A stretch of 64,000 nt of DNA, taken from contig JAYOEU010000003.1 of NCBI GenBank assembly GCA_038116915.1, positions 15,379-79,378 on the forward strand, in the 5' to 3' direction. This document shows positions 45,366-52,987 of the stretch, in pieces. Under the pieces are notes generated by a model. It was not told where the DNA came from, searched no databases, and saw only the letters and a program-made list of their open reading frames with translations. This DNA comes from JADHLJ01 sp038116915. Its GTDB lineage: Bacteria > Pseudomonadota > Alphaproteobacteria > Thalassobaculales > Thalassobaculaceae. A program made the translations under genes and the position numbers. Numbering within the stretch: the first letter of the stretch is position 1; each line of letters starts with the position of its first letter.

Positions 45366-45662
45366 CGGTAAAAGTTTGGCACCTTTCGACGCGTACTGAC
45401 AAGCTTCAAGCCGGAGCCGCCGCCGAGGTTGTTCGATCGTGGCCAAATTGCGGCATATCGGCGCGTCTGCCGGAGCAGGGAGGCCGAAAATCCCCACGGA
45501 CCTTCCACCAAATATGAATTATACGACAATTCCAAGCGTTTATCGGGCATTTTTTTGCATGCTTCTTTTGACAGAATGCGCTTGTCGCCTTATCGTTCAC
45601 GAAGCGGGGAGGATCGGTGGCGGCGGAAAAATCCGGCACGCCGACAGGGAGTTGGGTAAGTC
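45366..45662. promoter_or_regulatory. Divergent control region of the cytochrome cluster
   Basis: A 297-bp AT-richer stretch between the TPR gene (minus) and the flavoprotein operon (plus), with no credible ORF. It holds a plus-strand sigma70-like promoter (45568-45596) and, on the minus strand, a perfect TATAAT at 45518-45523 lacking a good -35. An inverted repeat GAATT-N7-AATTC (45516-45532) overlaps that -10. No FNR/CRP-type dyad is obvious. Confidence 0.55.
45568..45596 (+). promoter_or_regulatory. Sigma70-like promoter of the electron-transfer operon
   Basis: A perfect -35 TTGACA (45568-45573), a 17-bp spacer and a -10 TATCGT (45591-45596, four of six consensus bases). Transcription would start near 45603, 60 bases before the GTG start of the flavoprotein gene. 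Confidence 0.55.
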
Positions 45663-48059
45663 GTGACGACTGAATTCGATATTGTGATCGTCGGGTCCGG
45701 ACCGGCAGGCTTGAGCGCTGCCGCCCGGGCGGCGCAGCGCGGCGTCAATCATGTGCTGTTCGAGCGCACGGACCATGCCTCGGACACCATCTACAAATAC
45801 CAGAAGAAAAAGTTCGTCATGGCGACCCCGGACGTGCTGCCGCTGCAGAGCGACATGCGGTTCGAGGCGGGAATCCGGGAGGACATCCTGGACGCCTGGA
45901 ACAGCGGGCTCGAGGAGCACTCGGTCAACATCCGGTACAAATCCGAAATCACCGCGATATCAGGCTCCAAGGGCGATTTCACGCTCACGGTGAACGGCAG
46001 CGAGACGGTCAAGGCCAAGCACGTGATCATGTCGATCGGTGTGCAGGGCAATCTGCGCCAATTGGGCGTTCCAGGCCAGGAATGGGATAAGGTCCAGTAT
46101 CAGCTCGACGACCCATTGGAATATGACGGCGAGACCGTCGTCGTGGTCGGCGCGGGCGACGCGGCCATCGAAAACGCGATGGGCCTGACGGCGCAGAACG
46201 AAGTGATCATCATCAACCGAAAGGGCGAATTCGCCCGCGCCAAGCAGGGCAACCTGAACGCCATTAACGGGGCCATCGAAAGCGAGCTGATCGAGTGCTA
46301 CTTCAACGCATCGCCGCTCCGCGTCGAGCCGGGCCTTCTGGTGCTCAAGACCCCGGAAGGAGAGGCGGAGGTAAAATGCGACCGGATTATCGCCCGTCTC
46401 GGAGCCAATCCGCCACGCCGCTTCGTTGAAGCTTGCGGCATCAAGTTCTCCAGCGACGATCCCTCGGCCTTGCCGGAGCTGTCGGCGACCTATGAGTCGT
46501 CGGTGGAAGGGATGTACATCGTCGGCGCGCTCGCCGGTTATCCTCTCATCAAGCAGGCGATGAACCAGGGATACGAGGTGGTCGAGACCATTCTCGGCCA
46601 TCCGGTCCGCCCCGCGGACGAGGCCCTTTTGGAGGATCGCTTCTCGTCGATCGAGGGGATGTCCGTGGATGAGGTGCTGGAGGCGATCCAGACCAACGTG
46701 CCGTTGCTGTCGCACATGTCCCGCTTGCAGTTGCGCGAGTTCATGCTGGAAAGCCGGATCCATCTGGTGCGGCCGGGCGATGTCATCTTCGAGCGGAACG
46801 ACTTCACCAACAGCGTCTATTCGATCGTCGATGGCGCGGTCGATATTCAGATCAATCCGAACGATCCGAGCGAGGTTGTGACCCTGCGGACCGGCGCCTT
46901 TTTCGGCGAGATGGGTTTGATTTCGGGACGTCGGCGTACCGCGACCATTCTGGCCCACGCGGACTCGATCTTGGTCGAGACGCCGCGCCGCGCCATGCTG
47001 AAGCTGATCAGTTCCATCGACGCCGCCAAGCGGGTGATCGACGAGGCGGCGATTTCGCGGCAGATCCAGACCCATCTGGCGCCGAATATCGATCCGGCGC
47101 TGTTGGACGAGGTGGTTACCACCGCGACCATTGAAAGCTTCTCGGCCGGCGACGTGATGATCCAGGAGGGTGAAACCTCGGACGACGTCTATCTGGTCCG
47201 CTCGGGCTCGATGATGGTTTCGCGCCGCATCGGCGGACGCGATGTGGTGCTGTCCTACATTCCGGCCGGCAACTATGTCGGGGAAATGGCGCTGCTCACC
47301 GAAGCGCCGCGCTCGGCGTCGGTCAAGGCGACGGTCGCCTCCGAAACCATCAAGGTTGACGCGGGTGCGTTCAAGCGTCTGCTGGCGCGCGAACCGGCGC
47401 TGAAAAGTGAGATCGAAGAGCGGTTCCGGGACCGGCTGGTACAGAATGTCGAGGCCGAGCAGCGACCGCATTCAGGCCACATCATCGAGTTTCTGGTGAG
47501 CCAGGGACTTGGCGAGGCCACGGACGTTCTGCTGATCGATGAAGCGCTGTGCGTGCGTTGCGACAATTGTGAAAAGGCCTGCGCCGAAACCCATGGCGGC
47601 AAGTCGAGACTGAAACGCGAGGCCGGGCCGACCTTCGGCACCTTGCACGTTCCGACCTCATGCCGTCATTGCGAGCATCCGCATTGCATGTCCGACTGCC
47701 CGGCCGACGCGATCCACCGGGCGCCGAATGGTGAAGTGTTCATCGACGAAAAATGCATCGGCTGCGGCAACTGCGCTCGGGATTGCCCGTATAACGTCAT
47801 TCACATGGCCTATCCGCCGCCGCCCAAGCCGGGCCTGTTGCAATGGCTGCTGTTGGGCATGGGGCCGGGGCCGGGTGAGGACAAGACGCCCAGGGCCAAA
47901 CCGGAGGGCGCGCGGGAGACCGCGACCAAGTGCGATATGTGCAAGGACATCGCCGGTGGCCCGTCCTGCGTCAGCGCCTGCCCGACCGGCGCGGCGATCC
48001 GGGTCAATCCAGAGGAGTTCTTCTCGATCACCGCGTCAGCGAAGTCGGGGAGAGCGTGA
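45663..48059 (+). CDS. FAD/NAD(P) oxidoreductase fused to two cyclic-nucleotide-binding domains and a 4x[4Fe-4S] ferredoxin module
   Basis: A 798-residue cytoplasmic fusion. Residues about 5-335 form a thioredoxin-reductase/YpdA-like flavoprotein: FAD motif VIVGSGPAGLSAA, NAD(P) motif VVVVGAGDAAIENA and the late FAD loop GMYIVGALAGYPL, without a CxxC active site. Residues about 350-455 and 468-590 are two CNB domains; each keeps the phosphate-cassette Glu and Arg (FFGEMGLISGRRRTAT; VGEMALLTEAPRSAS). Residues about 630-780 hold 16 cysteines in four clusters (CVRCDNCEKAC, CRHCEHPHCMSDC, CIGCGNCARDC, CDMCK...CVSAC), as in DmsB/HybA-type subunits. Start is GTG 45663 with GGGAG upstream. It would pass electrons between NAD(P)H and the adjoining membrane cytochrome, possibly gated by a nucleotide. 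Confidence 0.9.
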   Translation: MTTEFDIVIVGSGPAGLSAAARAAQRGVNHVLFERTDHASDTIYKYQKKKFVMATPDVLPLQSDMRFEAGIREDILDAWNSGLEEHSVNIRYKSEITAISGSKGDFTLTVNGSETVKAKHVIMSIGVQGNLRQLGVPGQEWDKVQYQLDDPLEYDGETVVVVGAGDAAIENAMGLTAQNEVIIINRKGEFARAKQGNLNAINGAIESELIECYFNASPLRVEPGLLVLKTPEGEAEVKCDRIIARLGANPPRRFVEACGIKFSSDDPSALPELSATYESSVEGMYIVGALAGYPLIKQAMNQGYEVVETILGHPVRPADEALLEDRFSSIEGMSVDEVLEAIQTNVPLLSHMSRLQLREFMLESRIHLVRPGDVIFERNDFTNSVYSIVDGAVDIQINPNDPSEVVTLRTGAFFGEMGLISGRRRTATILAHADSILVETPRRAMLKLISSIDAAKRVIDEAAISRQIQTHLAPNIDPALLDEVVTTATIESFSAGDVMIQEGETSDDVYLVRSGSMMVSRRIGGRDVVLSYIPAGNYVGEMALLTEAPRSASVKATVASETIKVDAGAFKRLLAREPALKSEIEERFRDRLVQNVEAEQRPHSGHIIEFLVSQGLGEATDVLLIDEALCVRCDNCEKACAETHGGKSRLKREAGPTFGTLHVPTSCRHCEHPHCMSDCPADAIHRAPNGEVFIDEKCIGCGNCARDCPYNVIHMAYPPPPKPGLLQWLLLGMGPGPGEDKTPRAKPEGARETATKCDMCKDIAGGPSCVSACPTGAAIRVNPEEFFSITASAKSGRA

Positions 48060-48887
48060 ATGCATGAGGGTTTCCTCGTCTATGCCGGGTTCCGATATCT
48101 GAAGCTCGCGACATTTCTGTGCGTGGCGTCGATCGCGCTCTACGCCTGGCACATGCCTCCGGACGAGCCGAATGGCGGTACCTGGCTTGGCTACGGCCTC
48201 GGTGGGATCGGGGCGACACTGATCCTGTGGCTGATGTGGTTCGGCGTGCGGAAGCGGAAGTACGGCACGACCGACAAGCTGCAGGGTTGGCTCTCCGCCC
48301 ATGTCTATCTCGGGTTGAGCCTCATCATCGTGGCCACCCTACACACCGGCTTCCAGTTCGGCTGGAACCTCCACACCCTGGCTTACACTCTGATGATGGT
48401 TGTGATCGCCAGCGGGTTTTTCGGAATTTACGCCTATGCCCGCTATCCCCGGCTGATGACGGAAAACCGGCGCGGAATCACCAATGACGAAATCTACGCG
48501 GAAATCGGCGAGCTGGATCGGGAATGCCGGCAATTGGCCAGCGCCATGCCGGACGAGATTGCCGCACTGGTCCTGGTTTCCTGCAATGAAACCAGCATCG
48601 GCGGCTCGATTTTGCGGCAATTGAGCGGGCACGATCCGAATTGCGGAACCGATCGGGCCTTCGCTGGGATCAGAGATCTGGCCTCGTCGGCCGGGGCGGC
48701 GCATGGTGGTGATATCCGCAAGCTGATCAGCTTACTGGGCAAGAAATCGACGCTGCTGAGGACCATGCGGCGTGATGTTCAGCTCAAGGCGATGTTGGAA
48801 ATATGGTTGTATTTCCATGTTCCTCTTTCATTTGCGTTGCTGGCGGCGCTCGTCGGCCACGTGATTTCCGTTTTCTTCTACTGGTGA
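48060..48887 (+). CDS. Diheme b-type membrane cytochrome subunit candidate
   Basis: A 275-residue membrane protein starting at the base after the flavoprotein stop. Five hydrophobic segments are seen: about 12-30, 42-62, 79-98, 105-128 and 248-273, with a soluble loop of about 120 residues between the last two. Helix 3 has His81 and His95 and helix 5 has His253 and His267; each pair is separated by 13 residues, exactly the HX13H spacing of bis-histidine diheme b cytochromes. Extra His105 lies nearby. It would link the cytoplasmic Fe-S module to the periplasmic hemes of the next protein. I do not recognise a named family. Confidence 0.75.
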   Translation: MHEGFLVYAGFRYLKLATFLCVASIALYAWHMPPDEPNGGTWLGYGLGGIGATLILWLMWFGVRKRKYGTTDKLQGWLSAHVYLGLSLIIVATLHTGFQFGWNLHTLAYTLMMVVIASGFFGIYAYARYPRLMTENRRGITNDEIYAEIGELDRECRQLASAMPDEIAALVLVSCNETSIGGSILRQLSGHDPNCGTDRAFAGIRDLASSAGAAHGGDIRKLISLLGKKSTLLRTMRRDVQLKAMLEIWLYFHVPLSFALLAALVGHVISVFFYW

Positions 48888-48894
48888 GGCCGAC

Positions 48895-50577
48895 GTGGAG
48901 CTGCGACTCGCATTCCTGACCCGTCGCGCCAAGGGCGGGGTTTCAACCAAAGAGGAAGCGATCTCCGCCGAAGTCGTGCGGATCGGTCGTGGAACCGAAA
49001 ACGAGGTCTATCTGCCGGACCCGCGGGTGCCATTGCGTCTGGCGACGCTTCATCACACCGCGAACGGGCTGTTTTGTGAGGCGGTCGGTACCGCTGACCT
49101 CAGACTCAACGGCAACGTAATTCGCAATGCCGAGATTTCGGTCGGCGATGTCGTCGGTGTCGGACCATACGAAATCGTGGTGGTCGATCCGCCAGAGGGC
49201 AAGGATGCGGCGATCACCGTAGAGCTGGTTCAGCCTGTCGGTGATGACGTAAAGGAACTGCTTGCGCGCAGCCGAACCACATTGTCCGCCGGGGGCATGA
49301 GCAAGCGGACCTGGGCGTGGGTATTCTTCCTGGCCATCGCGATCGGCTTCCTCGGCTTGCCCATCGGCGGCTATTTCATGCACGGCGGCAAGATGGTCGA
49401 CGGCCCGATGGGGATGAAGAACGATCTGTCCTTCGACGTCTCCTGGAAAAGCGGCGAGATGATGGATGCGCACAAGTTCTTCGCGGATGACTGCGGCGCC
49501 TGTCATAAGAAGGCTTTTGAGATGACGCCGAACCGGGCCTGCGCGGCGTGTCATGGCGATGTGCGCCATCATGCCGATCCGGTCGTCTTTCCAGACGAGA
49601 AGCTGACCCAGGCGCGGTGCGCGTCCTGTCACAAGGATCATCAGGGCCCTAATCCGATGTTCCACAGGGACCAGCGGCTCTGTTCCGATTGTCATATGGA
49701 TCTGCGCACAGGGTCGCCAAACACGACCTTGGCGAATGCCTCCGATTTCGAACGCGATCATCCGCAGTTCCGGCCGACGGTATCCACCGATCCGGGCAAG
49801 GACATCTGGACCCGGGTCAGCCTGGATGACGCGCCCAAGGAAATCTCGAACCTGAAGTTCACGCACAAGACCCATATGGACGCCAAGAAAATGCGCACGC
49901 CCCAGGGCGGTTCCAAGCAACTGGAATGCGTAAGCTGTCACAAGGTCGAACCGGGCGGCGGTCTGATGGTGAAGGTCGACATGGAAACCCAGTGCGCCGA
50001 ATGTCACCGTCTGACTTTCGATCCGGCCGCGCCGGACCGCCAAGTCAGCCACGGCAAGCCAGAGGTGGTCCTGCGGGAACTGCGCGAATTCTATGCCGCG
50101 AGCGCTCTGGAAGGCGGGGTCCCCGATCCGAAAGCGCCGGAGATCGTGCGGCGGCGCCCCGGCACACCGCTTACCGTGCCGGAGCGCAAGGAAGCGCTGG
50201 AATGGTCCCGCGACCGGGCGCTCCAGGCGGCTGCCTATATCTTTTCTGCCAGTCAGTGCGGAACCTGCCACGAGGTCGTCAAGGGCGATGATCCCGAAAA
50301 ATGGACCGTCAAGCCGGTTCGGTTGACCGACCGATGGCAGCCGAAGTCGCATTTCTCGCATTCCAAGCATCGGGATATGAAATGCACCGATTGCCACGCG
50401 GCGGACGAATCGATGGTGAGCACCGATGTGCTGTTGCCGAAGATAGAGACCTGCAGGAATTGCCATGGCAGTGGGACAAGCACGGCGCGGGTGCCGAGCA
50501 CATGTGTCATGTGCCACGGATTCCATTCGCCCTCGCAGCCGTCCATGGTCAAACCTGAGGAGTTGGTGAGGAAATGA
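48895..50577 (+). CDS. FHA-like domain / TM / decaheme c-type cytochrome
   Basis: A 560-residue protein. Residues 1 to about 105 look like an FHA domain (VVRIGRGTENEVYLPDPRVP, then LHHTANG and LNGNVI), normally a phosphothreonine reader. One TM helix follows (TWAWVFFLAIAIGFLGLPIG, about 138-158). The rest is periplasmic with ten CXXCH sites at about residues 200, 216, 242, 263, 345, 367, 455, 497, 520 and 537. Heme attachment requires a periplasmic location, which places the FHA domain in the cytoplasm. The start is GTG 48895, eight bases after the previous stop. It should relay electrons across the periplasm while sensing a cytoplasmic signal. Confidence 0.88.
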   Translation: MELRLAFLTRRAKGGVSTKEEAISAEVVRIGRGTENEVYLPDPRVPLRLATLHHTANGLFCEAVGTADLRLNGNVIRNAEISVGDVVGVGPYEIVVVDPPEGKDAAITVELVQPVGDDVKELLARSRTTLSAGGMSKRTWAWVFFLAIAIGFLGLPIGGYFMHGGKMVDGPMGMKNDLSFDVSWKSGEMMDAHKFFADDCGACHKKAFEMTPNRACAACHGDVRHHADPVVFPDEKLTQARCASCHKDHQGPNPMFHRDQRLCSDCHMDLRTGSPNTTLANASDFERDHPQFRPTVSTDPGKDIWTRVSLDDAPKEISNLKFTHKTHMDAKKMRTPQGGSKQLECVSCHKVEPGGGLMVKVDMETQCAECHRLTFDPAAPDRQVSHGKPEVVLRELREFYAASALEGGVPDPKAPEIVRRRPGTPLTVPERKEALEWSRDRALQAAAYIFSASQCGTCHEVVKGDDPEKWTVKPVRLTDRWQPKSHFSHSKHRDMKCTDCHAADESMVSTDVLLPKIETCRNCHGSGTSTARVPSTCVMCHGFHSPSQPSMVKPEELVRK

Positions 50578-51032
50578 ACTGTATCGGCACCAGAATACGT
50601 GTTGCGGCCGCGACGTTTGTTCTCGCGCTGGTGTTTGCCGCCGGCGGTGCGGCGGCTCAGGACCGTTTGACCGAGGCGGGGACCCGGCTCTCCGCGGTCA
50701 GCGTCGATCCCGCCGGCGTGTCGGTGGCTCGCAATGTGACGGTCGCCGGAGACTCGGTGACGGGAAGCTTCGTGACCGCGCATACCGCCAGCGGAAAGGC
50801 TCTGCGTCGCGATCATCTTGGTTTCTGGCTGCCTTGGGACGGGAGGCTCGCCAGCATGACCGACAACCGTTTTCCGGTTTCCGATGGTCAGTTGATCTTT
50901 AAGATTCTCAAGGACGAGGACATGTCGGGGGAGTTGTTTCCGATCAGGATCACGCTTGCCTACCGCACTCAGACCGCCTTGAAGTTCGGGGTGTTCGAGT
51001 TGCTGGACGGCGGGCCGGGAGCCGGCAAATGA
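50574..51032 (+). CDS. Small secreted hypothetical protein of the cytochrome operon
   Basis: A 152-residue protein not recognised. It has a signal peptide (AAATFVLALVFAAGGAAAQ, cleavage after AAA) and a beta-rich body of about 120 residues (HLGFWLPWDGRLASM, IRITLAYRTQTALKFGVFEL). No heme motif and no cysteine after the signal. Its ATG overlaps the previous stop by four bases and its stop overlaps the next start by four, so it is firmly part of the operon. A periplasmic accessory or structural role is likely. Confidence 0.8.
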   Translation: MNCIGTRIRVAAATFVLALVFAAGGAAAQDRLTEAGTRLSAVSVDPAGVSVARNVTVAGDSVTGSFVTAHTASGKALRRDHLGFWLPWDGRLASMTDNRFPVSDGQLIFKILKDEDMSGELFPIRITLAYRTQTALKFGVFELLDGGPGAGK

Positions 51033-52984
51033 GCGCTCGCGGCACTCTTCTGGCGGGATTTGTGGCCGCCGTGATCGCGTCGGTTACGCTTGTTCCGGGG
51101 CCTGCCCGGGCCGCCAACCTGACCGTCTCAGACGTACAGTTGGTGATCAGTCAGGCTGTGAACGAGGCGCGGGCGCGTGGGACGGCCGCGGCCATTGCCG
51201 TTACTGACCGGGTGGGCAACGTCCTCGGCATCTACAACATGGTGGGCGCGAACCGGACCACCGGGTCTACCGGGACCAATTGCCAGGTGACGCTTGGCGG
51301 AATCGCGGTCGGCTGTATCGTCATTACCTCGGACCCGGCGCAGATCAATGGCGCCGCCGGCAAGCCTAATATCAACACGCCCAGCAATCTGGGGCTCGAC
51401 GGCTTGTCGATCCCGGGACCGGTGGCGGCGATCGCCAAGGCCATAACCGGCGCCTATCTGTCGTCGGGCGGCAATGCCTTCACGACGCGTACCGCGAACC
51501 AGATCGTTCAGGAGCACTTCAATCCGAAGGAACGGTTCGCGCCCAGCGGTCCGCTGTTCGGCGTGCAGTTCAGCCAGCTTCCCTGCTCGGACCTCAACAT
51601 CAACACCAATGCCGTGACCATCGGGCCGAAGCGCTCTCCCCTGGGTCTCGCTGCCGATCCGGGCGGTTTGCCGCTGTATAAGAACGGTGAAATGGTCGGC
51701 GGGGTCGGGGTTATCGCGGATGGTCTTTACAGCGTCGATCTGTCGATCACGGATATCGACTCGGATGTCGACGAGCTGATCGCGGTGGCCGCGACGCGGG
51801 GGTTCGAACCGCCGGCCGACATCAAGGGCAACCGGATCACGGTCGAGGGCAAGACCTTCCGCTTCACCGACAGAGACGCACGCTCTCTGCTTTCGAATTC
51901 CGCCGCCGCGCCGTCCTTCGCCAGCCTGTTGGACCCGTCGGTCGGCGCGCTGATCCCGATCACCAGCTATTTCGACGGAACCGTGCGTGCCGGTCAGACT
52001 TTCGGCGATGGAGGCTCCGGCTTCCGCGCGGATACCAGCGGCATCTTCGCGCCGCTATCGGCATTCATCCTGGTCGATCAGAACAACCAGCCCCGCTTCC
52101 CGCCGCAAGCCGGTAGCGAGGGAACCTCGGACGCGCTGACCGCCGCCGAGGTGACGACGATATTGCGAAACGCGCTCAGCGTCGCCACCCGGGCCCGCGC
52201 GCAGATCCGCCGGCCATTGGGCAGCCAGGCCCAGGTAACCATGTCCGTCGTCGATACCAACGGGAAGATTCTCGGCATCGTGCGCACGCCTGACGGGCCG
52301 ATCTTCGGTACCGATGTGTCCCTGCAAAAGGCCCGGACGGCCGCGTTTTTCTCGAATACCAGTGCGGGCGACGAACTGATCAACGGTGGTCAGAGCAAGT
52401 TCGTCACCCGGGTGCGTTCCTTCATCGGTCCGACGGCACTGGCCGACGGCATCGCCTTTGCCGACCGATCGGGCGGCAATCTGTCGCGGCCCTACTATCC
52501 AGACGGTATCGATGGCGCCGCGAACGGTCCATTCAGCGAGCCGATCGGCGCCTGGAGCCCGTTCAACACCGGCCTGCAGTTCCAACTCGTGCTGGGTAAT
52601 CTCGCGGCGCATGTCAATTTTCTGCTCGGCGCGTCGGCCACCGATACCCCGCAAGGCTGTACCTCGCTCGCGGTCCGGCCGCAAACCGGGGTGAGCCGGT
52701 TGCCTAATGGCATCCAGATTTTCCCCGGAAGTGTGCCGATCTTCCGCGGCTCGGCCCTGGTCGGCGGGCTCGGCGTATCCGGCGACGGTGTCGACCAGGA
52801 CGATATGATCTCCTTCCTCGGCTTGCACAATGCCGGTGTCGAACTCGGTAACGGGGTGGGCAATGCGCCGCGGTCGGTGCGGGCGGATAATCTGGTGGTC
52901 CGGGGCGCGCGTTTGCGCTACGTCAATTGCCCGTTCCTGCCGTTCCTTGATACCAATGCGCAAAACGTTTGCGCCGGAAAGTAG
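51029..52984 (+). CDS. Secreted protein with two GlcG/HbpS-like heme-binding domains
   Basis: A 651-residue exported protein (signal peptide GTLLAGFVAAVIASVTLVPG, cleavage after ARA). Two regions match the GlcG/HbpS pattern of an alternating helix then AVxDxxGxxLG: residues about 30-190 (DVQLVISQAVNEARARG, IAVTDRVGNVLGIYNM) and about 370-570 (TTILRNALSVATRARAQIRR, SVVDTNGKILGIVRTPDGP). HbpS-type domains bind heme and sense redox state. Later segments repeat a Gly/Val-rich GGVGVIADGLYSVD / GGLGVSGDGVDQDD theme. A heme-handling or heme-sensing role beside decaheme cytochromes is inferred. The start overlaps the previous stop. Confidence 0.82.
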   Translation: MSARGTLLAGFVAAVIASVTLVPGPARAANLTVSDVQLVISQAVNEARARGTAAAIAVTDRVGNVLGIYNMVGANRTTGSTGTNCQVTLGGIAVGCIVITSDPAQINGAAGKPNINTPSNLGLDGLSIPGPVAAIAKAITGAYLSSGGNAFTTRTANQIVQEHFNPKERFAPSGPLFGVQFSQLPCSDLNINTNAVTIGPKRSPLGLAADPGGLPLYKNGEMVGGVGVIADGLYSVDLSITDIDSDVDELIAVAATRGFEPPADIKGNRITVEGKTFRFTDRDARSLLSNSAAAPSFASLLDPSVGALIPITSYFDGTVRAGQTFGDGGSGFRADTSGIFAPLSAFILVDQNNQPRFPPQAGSEGTSDALTAAEVTTILRNALSVATRARAQIRRPLGSQAQVTMSVVDTNGKILGIVRTPDGPIFGTDVSLQKARTAAFFSNTSAGDELINGGQSKFVTRVRSFIGPTALADGIAFADRSGGNLSRPYYPDGIDGAANGPFSEPIGAWSPFNTGLQFQLVLGNLAAHVNFLLGASATDTPQGCTSLAVRPQTGVSRLPNGIQIFPGSVPIFRGSALVGGLGVSGDGVDQDDMISFLGLHNAGVELGNGVGNAPRSVRADNLVVRGARLRYVNCPFLPFLDTNAQNVCAGK

Positions 52985-52987
52985 TCC

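Noticed and set aside
45960..47471. 503-residue open frame antisense to the FAD/CNB/Fe-S gene
   Set aside because: It lies fully within a gene with clear motifs; its product is Arg/His/Asp-rich shadow sequence typical of high-GC antisense frames.
48943..50526. 527-residue open frame antisense to the FHA-decaheme gene
   Set aside because: Same reasoning: no recognisable motif and entire overlap with a gene holding ten CXXCH motifs.
51232..52963. Antisense frames over the GlcG-like gene
   Set aside because: They lack motifs, and the operon structure supports only the plus-strand gene.
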